Both the position numbers and the translations under genes were made by a program. Positions 8,385 to 17,147 of a stretch of DNA of 31,987 bases are shown here, piece after piece; the first letter of the stretch is position 1; every line of letters begins with the position of its first letter. The notes below the pieces were generated by a model. That model ran no database searches and was not told the origin of the DNA. It worked only from the letters and a program-made list of their open reading frames with translations. Location of the stretch: NCBI GenBank assembly GCA_037140715.1, contig JBAXDX010000028.1, forward strand, positions 1-31,987, in the 5' to 3' direction. Source of the stretch: JAUZPB01 sp037140715. GTDB taxonomy: Bacteria; Bacteroidota; Ignavibacteria; Ignavibacteriales; SURF-24.

Positions 8385-10136
8385 ATGGAAAACAATAACG
8401 AGAACTTAAATAATGGTATGTTAAACGAAAGTCAGACTGATAAAACCATTGGTAACTCAAATACCGCATCTGTCGATTTTATCAGAACGATCATCGCAGA
8501 TGATCTTAAAACCAATAAATATTCCGGTAAAGTTCATACAAGGTTCCCCCCTGAGCCGAACGGATATCTGCATATTGGTCATGCAAAATCTATATGCCTT
8601 AACTTCGGCATTGCGCTGGAGAATAAAGGCGGACAGTGCAATCTCAGATTCGATGACACTAATCCGAGTAAGGAAGATGTTGAGTATGTTGATTCAATTA
8701 TTGAGGATGTTCGCTGGCTTGGCTTTGACTGGCAGGAAAGAATGTTTTATGCCTCTGACTATTTTGAACAGCTATGTCAGTATGCTGTTCAGTTAATTAA
8801 GCAGGGACAAGCCTACGTTTGTGATTTAACAGGAGATGAAGTCAGGCAATACAGGGGAACGTTAACCGAATCAGGGAAAAACAGCCCATACCGCGACCGC
8901 TCAATTGAAGAAAATCTCGATTTGTTTGAACGTATGAAAGCTGGCGAGTTTGTCGATGGCACACGCACTTTAAGGGCTAAGATTGACATGGCTTCGCCAA
9001 ATCTTAATATGCGCGATCCTGTTATCTACAGGATTTTAAGAGCAGTTCACCATCGCACAGGCGATAAATGGTGTATTTATCCAATGTACGATTTTGCTCA
9101 CGGTTTAAGCGATGTCATCGAAGGGATTACACATTCAATCTGCACTCTGGAATTTGAGGCCCACCGCCCATTATATGACTGGTTTTTGAATGAACTTAAA
9201 ACTCAATGGCATCCTCAGCAGATTGAATTTGCAAGACTTAATGTCAGTTACACGGTAATGAGCAAGCGGAAACTGCTGGAACTTGTCAGGGAAGACTGTG
9301 TCCGTGGCTGGGATGATCCAAGGATGCCTACTATTTCAGGACTTCGCAGGCGCGGGTACACACCTGAATCAATAAGAAATTTTTGTGAAAAAGTCGGTGT
9401 GGCAAAGCGCGAGAATACAATTGATGCGGCTCTGCTGGAACACAGCATTCGCGAGGATTTAAATAAGCGTGCGCTTAGAACGCTGGCTGTCTTAAATCCG
9501 CTTAAAATTGTTATAGACAACTATTCTGATAATTTAACCGAAGAAATGGAAGCAGTTAATAATCCTGAAGATGCTTCCGCCGGTACAAGGCTAATTCCTT
9601 TTTCAAAAGAAATATTCATCGAGAGAGATGACTTCCGTGAGAATCCGCCAAAGAAGTTTTTCAGACTTTCGCCTGGCAATGAAGTCAGACTGCGTTATGC
9701 CTACATAATTAAATGTGTAAGCGTGATAAAAGATGATAATGGAGAAATAATCGAACTGCATTGTGTCTATGATCCTGAAACAAAAAGCGGAAGTATTAAC
9801 AGCGGCAGAAAAGTAAAAGGAACAATACACTGGGTTTCCGCAAAGTATGCTGTTACAGCTGAAGTAAGACTATATGACCGTTTATTTAATATAGAGAATC
9901 CATCTGACGACAGCAATGGCAAGGACTGGAGAAGTCATATTAATCCTGACTCGCTGGAGATATTATCTGATGCGCTCGTAGAACTGGGGTTAAAAGATGC
10001 GAAAGCAGGCACACGTTATCAGTTTGAAAGACAGGGCTATTTTTGTGTTGATGCTGACTCGGAGGCTGGTAAGCCAGTATTTAATCGTACCGCCACACTA
10101 CGCGACAGCTGGGCTAAAATAGAAAAAAATCAGTAG
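8385..10136 (+). CDS. glnS: Glutamine--tRNA ligase
   Basis: About 583 residues from the ATG at 8385, which has AAGAG 7 nt upstream. In-frame ATG 8358 and TTG 8346 are possible earlier starts but lack a well-spaced SD. After a roughly 30-residue non-conserved leader, the protein matches E. coli GlnS closely: NFIRxII-like opening, HTRFPPEPNGYLHIGHAKS, NLRFDDTNP, YPMYDFAHGLSDVIEGITHS, VMSKRKL (KMSKS motif) and GWDDPRMPTISGLRRRGYTP. The C-terminal beta-barrel anticodon domain is present (GRKVKGTIHWV, LYDRLF, FNRTATLRDSWAK). It acylates tRNA-Gln directly. It lies 72 nt downstream of gltX, in the same direction. Confidence 0.95.
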   Translation: MENNNENLNNGMLNESQTDKTIGNSNTASVDFIRTIIADDLKTNKYSGKVHTRFPPEPNGYLHIGHAKSICLNFGIALENKGGQCNLRFDDTNPSKEDVEYVDSIIEDVRWLGFDWQERMFYASDYFEQLCQYAVQLIKQGQAYVCDLTGDEVRQYRGTLTESGKNSPYRDRSIEENLDLFERMKAGEFVDGTRTLRAKIDMASPNLNMRDPVIYRILRAVHHRTGDKWCIYPMYDFAHGLSDVIEGITHSICTLEFEAHRPLYDWFLNELKTQWHPQQIEFARLNVSYTVMSKRKLLELVREDCVRGWDDPRMPTISGLRRRGYTPESIRNFCEKVGVAKRENTIDAALLEHSIREDLNKRALRTLAVLNPLKIVIDNYSDNLTEEMEAVNNPEDASAGTRLIPFSKEIFIERDDFRENPPKKFFRLSPGNEVRLRYAYIIKCVSVIKDDNGEIIELHCVYDPETKSGSINSGRKVKGTIHWVSAKYAVTAEVRLYDRLFNIENPSDDSNGKDWRSHINPDSLEILSDALVELGLKDAKAGTRYQFERQGYFCVDADSEAGKPVFNRTATLRDSWAKIEKNQ

Positions 10137-10178
10137 TTCTATACTAACGACCATTCTTACATTTACTATCCCGATTCA

Positions 10179-10212
10179 TTGGCATGAACGCGTCCCGATA
10201 TGTTCATGCCAA
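10179..10212 (+). terminator. Hairpin after glnS, probable terminator
   Basis: A perfect 11-bp stem: TTGGCATGAAC (10179-10189) and GTTCATGCCAA (10202-10212) around a 12-nt loop, 42 nt past the glnS stop. It is followed by ATTTTAAG, a weak U-tract, so termination strength is uncertain. Confidence 0.55.
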
Positions 10213-10332
10213 ATTTTAAGAAAATTAATTTATTCCGGCAGTATAACCGGCAGGATAAATAAATACTATCTCTAATGAATGGAAATAGTGTAAAATGTGT
10301 ATTTTTGTGCTTTCAAATTTGCCTGAGCGCGT

Positions 10333-11343
10333 ATGAACGTAAGAAAGAATTTTAATATAAAAGAGTTTAATACATTCGGAATAGATGTTAATGCTAGGCT
10401 TTTCGCGGAAGCATATACTGTTGATGAACTTATTCTGTTATTTAAAGAGTATGGAGATATTCCCAAACTTATTCTGGGCGGTGGCAGTAATGTTCTCTTT
10501 ACCGGAGATTTCAACGGACTTATTATCAGAAACAAAATAAATGGAATTGAAGTCATTGAGGAAACTGAGGAGTATGTTTTGGTTCAGGCAGGGGCCGGGG
10601 TTGTCTGGGATGATCTTGTTAATTTCACCGTTGAGAAAAATTATGGCGGCATAGAAAACCTGACTTTTATACCCGGGTCTGCAGGAGCTTCGCCAATCCA
10701 GAATATTGGAGCTTATGGAGTTGAGATTAAGGATGTATTCTATAAACTCGAGGGATTTAATACCGGCGATGGCAGTCTAAAGACTTTTTTTAAGGATGAA
10801 TGCCGCTTCGGTTATCGCGACAGCATCTTTAAACGGGAGCTTAAGGATAAGTTTGTTATTGCCTCGGTAACTTACAGGCTAAGCAAAAATCCTTTAGTTA
10901 ATCTAAAGTATGATGTGCTTAAAAACGAATTTTTAAATACCAGTTCTGCCTCAGTTACTATTAAGGATATCAGCAAAGCAGTCAAAAGGATAAGGCAGAG
11001 CAGGCTGCCTGACCCGTCCGTGCTGGGCAATGCGGGCAGTTTCTTTAAGAATCCGGAGATTACTTCCGAGCATTACTGGTTTTTATCTACAATGTATAAT
11101 GAAGTGCCGGGTTTTGAGAAAGATAATGACACAGTAAAAATTCCTGCGGGCTGGCTGATTCAAAAATGTGGATGGAAAGGGAAGAGAATCGGCAGGGCGG
11201 GCTGCTATGAAAAGCAGGCTCTTGTTCTCGTAAATTATGGCGGAGCATCCGGAAGCGATTTGCTTGGACTGGCTGACCAGATTAAATTATCCGTAAAAGA
11301 CAGATTCCGGATTGAGCTTGAAACGGAAGTGAATGTTATTTAG
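10333..11343 (+). CDS. murB: UDP-N-acetylenolpyruvoylglucosamine reductase, type I
   Basis: A 336-residue FAD enzyme that reduces UDP-GlcNAc-enolpyruvate to UDP-MurNAc in peptidoglycan precursor synthesis. The FAD-binding loops are LGGGSNVLF and IPGSAGASPIQNIGAYG. The type I (E. coli-like) signature CRFGYRDSIFK is present and includes the tyrosine loop. The catalytic serine lies in GNAGSFFKNP, and the C-terminal module holds AGWLIQKCGWKG and EPEV-like ETEVNV. Length matches E. coli MurB (342). No clear SD precedes the ATG. It stands apart from other mur genes in this window. Confidence 0.94.
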   Translation: MNVRKNFNIKEFNTFGIDVNARLFAEAYTVDELILLFKEYGDIPKLILGGGSNVLFTGDFNGLIIRNKINGIEVIEETEEYVLVQAGAGVVWDDLVNFTVEKNYGGIENLTFIPGSAGASPIQNIGAYGVEIKDVFYKLEGFNTGDGSLKTFFKDECRFGYRDSIFKRELKDKFVIASVTYRLSKNPLVNLKYDVLKNEFLNTSSASVTIKDISKAVKRIRQSRLPDPSVLGNAGSFFKNPEITSEHYWFLSTMYNEVPGFEKDNDTVKIPAGWLIQKCGWKGKRIGRAGCYEKQALVLVNYGGASGSDLLGLADQIKLSVKDRFRIELETEVNVI

Positions 11344-11431
11344 CTTTACAACCAAAATTCCGATAGCGAAGAACTAAAACCGCTCCGCTAAGGCGAACGT
11401 ATTATATAAAACCCAAACCAGAGATTTCTTT

Positions 11432-12847
11432 ATGGCAGATTCAGAAGGGCAAAAGACCGCTCAGAAAGAAAATATCTATCAAAGTATTTCGAAAGAGATT
11501 GTTCAGCCTTTTAAGGATCTGCTTCACACTTCCAAGGCTTTGGCAGGATTAAATATTTCTTATGTTCTCGAAGGTCTGACCTATTTTGGTGTTGTTACGT
11601 TGCTTGCGATTTATTTTAATGATTATATCGGCTTGAATGACATAAATGCGGGCATAATGGTAAGTATTCTTACTGCCGGAATTACGCTTAGTATGCTCTT
11701 TATAGGTGCTACTGTTGACTGGATAGGCGCAAGGCGTGCCATACTTTATTCGCTTGTCTTTATGCTCGCAGGCCGTATTCTGCTCGCGGCTGCGCCGGGC
11801 GCAATGGGAACTAAAGGAATGGGGAGTTCATCCCATATTATGGCGATGCTTGGTATTCTGGGTATTGTAATTGGTTATGGCGTTTACCAGCCGGCTTCTT
11901 ATGCTGCCGTAAAGCTCTGGACAAATGAGAAAACTGCAGCAATGGGCTACGCAATGCTTTATGCGCTTATGAACCTTGGAGGATTTTTGCCTGGTATCAT
12001 CTCGCCTCCATTAAGAAAAGCCTTTGGCATACCTGGAGTGTTTTATGTTTATTCAGTACTGACGATTGCCGGTATGGGCGTAGTGGCATTTTTTATTACA
12101 AAGAAGTCGATGGCTGAAGCTGAAGCGATTGCAAAAGCTACAGGCGGTATTAAAGATACAATAGAAGAGAAAGATGATTTCGATAATTTAACAGGAAAGG
12201 AAAAACTTCGTTTTTACATAAAGCATTTCCCGCTCAGGGATAAACGCTTTCTCTATTTTATATTCATTTTAATTCCTGTACAGACGTTATTTGCCCATAA
12301 CTGGCTTACAATTCCGCAATACACAAGCCGCGCATTCTCCGGCTTTGTCAGCGATAACTTTGAGTTTTTCAGCAATTTCAATCCGATACTTATCTTTATA
12401 CTTACGCCCATGGTTGCGGCTTTTACGGCTGAAAGAAATACATATAAAATGATGATTCTGGGGACGTTTGTCATGGCTTCACCCACATTTCTGCTTGCAT
12501 TGGGCCCCAATATTTACACTTTGTTTGCTTTTCTGATAATTATGACAATCGGCGAAGCCGTATGGCAGCCTCGATTCCTGCAATGGGTAGCGGAAATTGC
12601 GCCTAAAGGAATGACGGGCATATATATGGGAATTGGTCAGTTCCCCTGGTTTCTTACTAAGATGATAACCGGACTTTACTCTGGCTGGTTTTTAACGCGA
12701 TACTGTCCGAGGGGAGTTCCGCCTGAACAGATGCACACCGAATTTATGTGGTTTATCTATGGACTTATTGCTGTTATCAGTCCGGTCGGGCTTATACTTG
12801 CAAAGGGCTGGATGCAGAAGGGCTTTAAGACAAAGCACGCGGAATAA
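11432..12847 (+). CDS. Major facilitator superfamily transporter, possibly POT/peptide-like
   Basis: A 471-residue integral membrane protein with about 12 hydrophobic helices split by a charged cytoplasmic loop near residues 228-275, the usual MFS 6+6 layout. The loop after helices 2-3 contains DWIGARRAI, a relaxed form of the MFS motif A (GxxxDRxGRR). YGVYQPASYAAVKLWT and MGYAMLYALMNLGGFLPG resemble the POT/PTR region that senses substrate. A conserved-looking GEAVWQPRFLQWVAEIAPKG segment lies in the second half. Substrate cannot be assigned. It follows murB by 88 nt, which might suggest muropeptide or peptide uptake, but this is weak inference. Confidence 0.85.
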   Translation: MADSEGQKTAQKENIYQSISKEIVQPFKDLLHTSKALAGLNISYVLEGLTYFGVVTLLAIYFNDYIGLNDINAGIMVSILTAGITLSMLFIGATVDWIGARRAILYSLVFMLAGRILLAAAPGAMGTKGMGSSSHIMAMLGILGIVIGYGVYQPASYAAVKLWTNEKTAAMGYAMLYALMNLGGFLPGIISPPLRKAFGIPGVFYVYSVLTIAGMGVVAFFITKKSMAEAEAIAKATGGIKDTIEEKDDFDNLTGKEKLRFYIKHFPLRDKRFLYFIFILIPVQTLFAHNWLTIPQYTSRAFSGFVSDNFEFFSNFNPILIFILTPMVAAFTAERNTYKMMILGTFVMASPTFLLALGPNIYTLFAFLIIMTIGEAVWQPRFLQWVAEIAPKGMTGIYMGIGQFPWFLTKMITGLYSGWFLTRYCPRGVPPEQMHTEFMWFIYGLIAVISPVGLILAKGWMQKGFKTKHAE

Positions 12848-12871
12848 AACTTATTTCGCGGAGTTTTATTT
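12838..12871 (+). terminator. Intrinsic terminator overlapping the MFS gene stop
   Basis: CGCGGAATAA (12838-12847) pairs with TTATTTCGCG (12851-12860) through a 3-nt loop with one G-T pair. It is followed by GAGTTTTATTT. The stop codon TAA forms part of the left arm. Confidence 0.6.
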
Positions 12872-13333
12872 AAGAAGATTTAATTTCCTTTAAGTTGTTT
12901 CCGTGTTCTGTTTTATTACGGTTTTTTTACCAAACCGTTCTCTATCTAAATTAACACAGCAAAGAACGTTTCATTTTCCCGCCAAAGATTTTCCGGAGAA
13001 GCTCTTTAAAAATCTGCAAAGACTCAGGTTAATAACACACAGCCTGGTTTACGTTCCGGAATCCTTAGTACAAATGGTTTGAGGTAATTATTATTATATT
13101 TTATTAATTTATGAAAGCAGGTCTGCCATACTTATAAAATATTTCAGGTAGCGGTTACAATCAGGATGAAGGAAAGAATTACTTTGACGGGCGTTGCCAG
13201 GGTGTTGCTGACTTTTGATAAATACCTGAAAAACATAATATAAATAAGATATTCTATAATTAATACAATATCCAGTTTGATTCTAAATTCAATTAAAGGT
13301 ATATTTTCCGAAATTAAAAAGAACTATTTGTAA
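12872..13333. other. Long intergenic region upstream of alr
   Basis: About 460 AT-rich bases hold no recognisable gene, tRNA or known riboswitch. The last 80 nt are especially AT-rich and must include the alr-operon promoter, but I cannot pick out a reliable hexamer pair. A 25-codon ORF at 13166-13243 has no convincing SD. Confidence 0.4.
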
Positions 13334-14446
13334 ATGCGACCAACTTTAGCCAGGATAAATTGTTCCAATCTTAAATACAATTACCTGAACATCAGAAAGA
13401 AAGTTAAAAATTCCAGAATTATGGCTGTTGTTAAGGCGGATGCTTATGGTCATGGTATGATTAAATGTGTTGAAGCGTTAAATTCATTAGGTAGCAGGCA
13501 ACCCGATTATTATGCTGTATCCATACTTGAAGAAGCGGTTGAATTAAGGAAATCTAAAGTTGCTTCTCAGCCGGTTCTTGTTTTTGATCCGGTAGGATAT
13601 GAAGAAGCGGAGTATTTTAAAGAGTATGATATTATACCGACTGTCTTTGAAGAAGCGCACCTTGGCTATTTAAGGCGCATTCCCTCGAAAGGCGGGAAGC
13701 TTAAGGTTCATGTAAAAATTGATACAGGCATGGGCCGCGTTGGAGTCCGTTTTGACGAGGCATATAACTTCATTAAAAAGATTCATGACAGCAGGGAATT
13801 TATTATTGATGGCATTTATACTCACTTTGCCACTTCGGATGAATCTGATAAAAGTTATGCTTTTCTTCAGCTTTCACGATTTAATGATATAATTGAGCGG
13901 CTTAAATCAGACAGAATAAATTACGGACTTGCTCATGCCTCAAACAGCGGAGCAATACTCGATATGCCTGAGACTTATCTCGATATGACGCGTCCGGGAA
14001 TAGTGCTTTATGGTTATTATCCATCGCTTGAAACCTCTGAGTCTGTCAGGCTTAAACCTGTTATGTCAGTTGTTACTAAAGTTACCAATGTAAATTTAAT
14101 TGATAAGGGACAGTCCGTCAGCTACGGCAGAAGGTTTATAGCTCAGGGTAAAACTGAAATAGCAAGCGTGCCTGTCGGATATGCAGACGGCTATGTTCGC
14201 GCGCTTTCAAATAAAATATTTGCGATTATTAAAGGAAAGCTTTGTCCTCAGGTCGGGCAGATTTGTATGGACAGAATAATGTTTGATATAACCGGACTAA
14301 AGGTGAAAGCAAATGATGAAGTTATTCTTCTTGGCAAAAAAAATAAATTAAAGATAGATGCATGGGATTGGTCCAGAGCGTTGAACACAATTCCATACGA
14401 AATTACATGTGGCATCAGTAAAAGAGTTCCACGTATATATATGTAG
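13334..14446 (+). CDS. alr: Alanine racemase
   Basis: A 370-residue PLP enzyme supplying D-alanine for peptidoglycan. The PLP lysine is K34 in AVVKADAYGHG. The TIM-barrel core carries HVKIDTGMGRVGVR and THFATSDE. The second catalytic base is the tyrosine of SYGRRF, followed by VPVGYADGY. The C-terminal beta domain has GQICMDRIMFD and ends with the typical PYEITCGISKRVPRIY. Length is normal. No SD is evident before the ATG. It is the first gene of a close-packed plus-strand cluster; the next gene begins 10 nt after its stop. Confidence 0.95.
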   Translation: MRPTLARINCSNLKYNYLNIRKKVKNSRIMAVVKADAYGHGMIKCVEALNSLGSRQPDYYAVSILEEAVELRKSKVASQPVLVFDPVGYEEAEYFKEYDIIPTVFEEAHLGYLRRIPSKGGKLKVHVKIDTGMGRVGVRFDEAYNFIKKIHDSREFIIDGIYTHFATSDESDKSYAFLQLSRFNDIIERLKSDRINYGLAHASNSGAILDMPETYLDMTRPGIVLYGYYPSLETSESVRLKPVMSVVTKVTNVNLIDKGQSVSYGRRFIAQGKTEIASVPVGYADGYVRALSNKIFAIIKGKLCPQVGQICMDRIMFDITGLKVKANDEVILLGKKNKLKIDAWDWSRALNTIPYEITCGISKRVPRIYM

Positions 14447-14456
14447 CGGAAATAAT

Positions 14457-15221
14457 ATGGACTTAATCCACCAGTATATTAATCAGTGTATTACTACGGC
14501 GGCAGGCCATTTACGCCTAAGTACAGAGAAGAGCGAAGTAGTAGCTTTGATTAGAGAAAGTATTTCTAAGGCACAGGACCTTGAATCTGAAATAGCAAAT
14601 ATGAAGAAGATTACCGAGTTCTCAACTTTTGCTATCAGGCTTGGAGAAATTTATAATTATATTGCTAAAACAAAAGTGGATTTTTTTAAGGTAACTGAGA
14701 AGTTTAAGGAACATAGTTATCTGCTACTGAAGGACATGAATACTCTGCTTGACAAAGTTGGTCCAAAGTTATTTCAGGAACTTATAGTTGCAATGCATAA
14801 GGCAAAAGAACAAATCGAAGTTTCTATTGTACAAAATGAAGGACCGGAGAAAAATGTTTTATCTGATAATTATAAGGAACAAATTCTAAAGCCGATAGAG
14901 GAAATTAATATATTCTTAAAAAATCTCGCTCGGAATAAAGTTACAAAAGAAGAGATAAAAAAGTATATCGGTATAATGGAAACAAATAGTAGTTTGTCCA
15001 AACAGATAAACTGTGATGTAATTGCATTGAAGCATATAACATTTGCGAAAACACTGGCTTTGATAAATTCAGATTCTATATCTGTAACAAGTGAACTTAT
15101 TGGTGGTATGAGAGCCATTCTAATTATAATTGTTGTGGCAGTAAAAGGGAAGGAAGTTGACCTGACCAGATATCTAAGTAAAGCAGAAAAGTTAGCCAAT
15201 AGAATAGATAATCTTAAATAA
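14457..15221 (+). CDS. Unknown helical protein between alr and manC
   Basis: A 254-residue protein that I do not recognise. I place the start at ATG 14457 (MDLIHQYINQC), with GCGGA 6 nt upstream; the longer in-frame ATG at 14409 lies inside alr. Composition (many K, E, I, L; few G and P) and spacing of hydrophobics suggest an almost wholly alpha-helical, partly coiled-coil fold. A hydrophobic stretch at about 212-222 (RAILIIIVVAV) is short for a membrane span and could be a buried helix. No signal peptide is visible. Intergenic gaps of 10 nt to alr and 11 nt to manC point to co-transcription, so a role related to envelope or growth is possible, but nothing in the sequence shows it. Confidence 0.75.
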   Translation: MDLIHQYINQCITTAAGHLRLSTEKSEVVALIRESISKAQDLESEIANMKKITEFSTFAIRLGEIYNYIAKTKVDFFKVTEKFKEHSYLLLKDMNTLLDKVGPKLFQELIVAMHKAKEQIEVSIVQNEGPEKNVLSDNYKEQILKPIEEINIFLKNLARNKVTKEEIKKYIGIMETNSSLSKQINCDVIALKHITFAKTLALINSDSISVTSELIGGMRAILIIIVVAVKGKEVDLTRYLSKAEKLANRIDNLK

Positions 15222-15232
15222 AGGAGAATAAA

Positions 15233-16300
15233 GTGGAAATATTTGCTGTTATTATGGCCGGGGGCATAGGCTCCAGATTCTGGCCGCGTAGTAAAGGAAA
15301 AAAACCAAAGCAGTTGCTTAAGATATTTGGTCAGAATTCAATGATTCAGGATACTGTAAACAGATTAGAAGGTCTGGTACCGAAAGAAAATATATATGTA
15401 ATTACAAATAAGATTCAAAAAGCTGAAATTAGAAATCAACTGCCTGATATTCCTGATGAAAATATAGTAGATGAACCTTTTGGTAAGAATACTGCCGCGG
15501 CTATCGGGCTTGCTGCAATTATTGTCGGGCAGAAAAGTAAGGATGCGGTTATACTTACTCTTCCTGCTGATCATATTATTAAGGAAAAGGAAGAGTTTCA
15601 GGCTGACTTGAGAAGCGCGGCGGAGTTTGCTTATCAATCCAGGGGACTCGTTACGATTGGGATTAACCCCTCGCGTCCTGAAACAGGGTATGGTTATATT
15701 CAGATAGATGAACAGCCTGTTAAGGATAATATCTTTAAAGTGCTCACATTTGCTGAAAAACCAAATTATGCTACCGCTTTAAGATTTATCGAAAGCGGTG
15801 ATTTTATGTGGAACAGCGGTATGTTTATTTGGAGAATCGATACAATACTTGCTGAGATAAAGACTCTTATGCCAGAACTCTATGATGGTCTTGAACAGAT
15901 AGAGAAGAGTCTTAACACACAGAACTTTGATAAAGTCTTAAGTAATGTTTATGGTCAGTTAAAAAGCAAATCGATTGATTATGGTGTTATGGAAAAGTCT
16001 TCTATAGTTTACCTAAAGAAGGGGAGTTTTAGCTGGAGCGATGTTGGAAGCTGGGAAGAAGTTTATCAGTTATCAGATAAAGATGCTGATGGAAATGCTG
16101 TGCTTGGCAAGGCTTACTGTCAGAATACAAATGATTCTTATATCTACTCACCAAAGAAGTTTACCGCGGTAGTAGGGGTTGATAACTTAATTGTAATCAA
16201 TACTAACGATGCTCTTTTAATTTGCAGAAGAGATAAAGTGCAGGAAGTTAAAAATGTAGTCGATTACCTGAAGATGAAAAAGCTGACTGAGTATTTATAA
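15233..16300 (+). CDS. manC: Mannose-1-phosphate guanylyltransferase
   Basis: A 355-residue nucleotidyltransferase making GDP-mannose from mannose-1-phosphate and GTP for surface polysaccharides. The GT-A opening motif is MAGGIGSRFWPRSKGKKPKQ (residues 8-27). Further family segments are FGKNTAAAIGLAA, LPADHII, ETGYGYI, FAEKP, MWNSGMFIW and SWSDVGSW. The short C-terminus lacks the phosphomannose isomerase domain, so it is the monofunctional type. The start is GTG at 15233, supported by AGGAG with good spacing. It lies 11 nt after the unknown helical gene. Confidence 0.93.
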   Translation: MEIFAVIMAGGIGSRFWPRSKGKKPKQLLKIFGQNSMIQDTVNRLEGLVPKENIYVITNKIQKAEIRNQLPDIPDENIVDEPFGKNTAAAIGLAAIIVGQKSKDAVILTLPADHIIKEKEEFQADLRSAAEFAYQSRGLVTIGINPSRPETGYGYIQIDEQPVKDNIFKVLTFAEKPNYATALRFIESGDFMWNSGMFIWRIDTILAEIKTLMPELYDGLEQIEKSLNTQNFDKVLSNVYGQLKSKSIDYGVMEKSSIVYLKKGSFSWSDVGSWEEVYQLSDKDADGNAVLGKAYCQNTNDSYIYSPKKFTAVVGVDNLIVINTNDALLICRRDKVQEVKNVVDYLKMKKLTEYL

Positions 16301-16388
16301 TCCGGTAAATGTTATAACCGTGACAGGGAGTTGAATTCATTACGGCAGATAGAGACAATTATAATAAATAATACGAGAGGAAATTACT

Positions 16389-17147
16389 TTGCTTATAACA
16401 AATGCAATTATCACGCAGATAATTGAACTTGGAAATTCCACATTTCTGATAAAAATCCACTCACCCGAAACAGCCTTAAAAGCCAAGCCTGGACAATTCT
16501 GTAATATTAAAGTATCTGAATCAATATTTCCCTTGCTAAGAAGACCATTCAGCATCTGCGATGTTGAGGGTGAATACTTATACTTCATGTTCAAAGTACA
16601 GGGCGAAGGCACAAAGCTTTTAGCGCACAGGAAAACAGGTGAGACTCTTGATGTATTAGGTCCCCTCGGAAATGGTTTCAATGTGGAATGTGATTATGAA
16701 ACTGCGGTATTTGTTGCCGGCGGGCTTGGTTCTGCACCTTTCCCATTTGTTACAAGACAAATTCCCTCTGATAAAAAAATATTTTCATTTGTCGGCGGAC
16801 GTTCGGCAAAGGATGTAATTACTTATAACCTGAAAAATATAATTGTTTCAACCGATGACGGCTCTCTTGGCTTTAAGGGAAATGTAATCGAGCTTCTTCA
16901 GGAAAATATTCATCAGCTTACTTCATCAAAGATAAAACTTTTTGGCTGCGGTCCTACGGTGATGTTAAGATCGCTAAAAGAATTTGCACTCAGCAATAAT
17001 TTTGAATGTGAAATTTCAACCGAATGTGCAATGGCTTGTGGCTTTGGTATCTGCCAGGGTTGTCCCATAGAAGCTATTGATAAAGACGGCTACTATCTTG
17101 TCTGTAAAGATGGTCCTGTCTTCGATGTAAAGAAGGTAGTAATATGA
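16389..17147 (+). CDS. pyrK: Dihydroorotate dehydrogenase B, electron-transfer subunit
   Basis: A 252-residue ferredoxin-reductase-type flavoprotein that passes electrons from PyrD to NAD. The FAD site is RRPFSI with KVQGEGTKLL; the NAD lobe begins VFVAGGLGSAP. The C-terminal [2Fe-2S] site is C217-x4-C222-x2-C225-x13-C239. The start is TTG at 16389: AGAGG lies 8 nt upstream and there is no in-frame ATG near the conserved N-terminus. Its stop overlaps the pyrD start as ATGA, so the two subunits are translationally coupled. Confidence 0.92.
   Translation: MLITNAIITQIIELGNSTFLIKIHSPETALKAKPGQFCNIKVSESIFPLLRRPFSICDVEGEYLYFMFKVQGEGTKLLAHRKTGETLDVLGPLGNGFNVECDYETAVFVAGGLGSAPFPFVTRQIPSDKKIFSFVGGRSAKDVITYNLKNIIVSTDDGSLGFKGNVIELLQENIHQLTSSKIKLFGCGPTVMLRSLKEFALSNNFECEISTECAMACGFGICQGCPIEAIDKDGYYLVCKDGPVFDVKKVVI

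Noticed and set aside
13166..13243. 25-codon ORF in the gap before alr
   Set aside because: No convincing SD, no recognisable peptide character, and its length is easily reached by chance.
14409..14456. Upstream start for the unknown helical protein
   Set aside because: It lies inside the conserved C-terminus of alr; the ATG at 14457 has an SD-like GCGGA and normal spacing.
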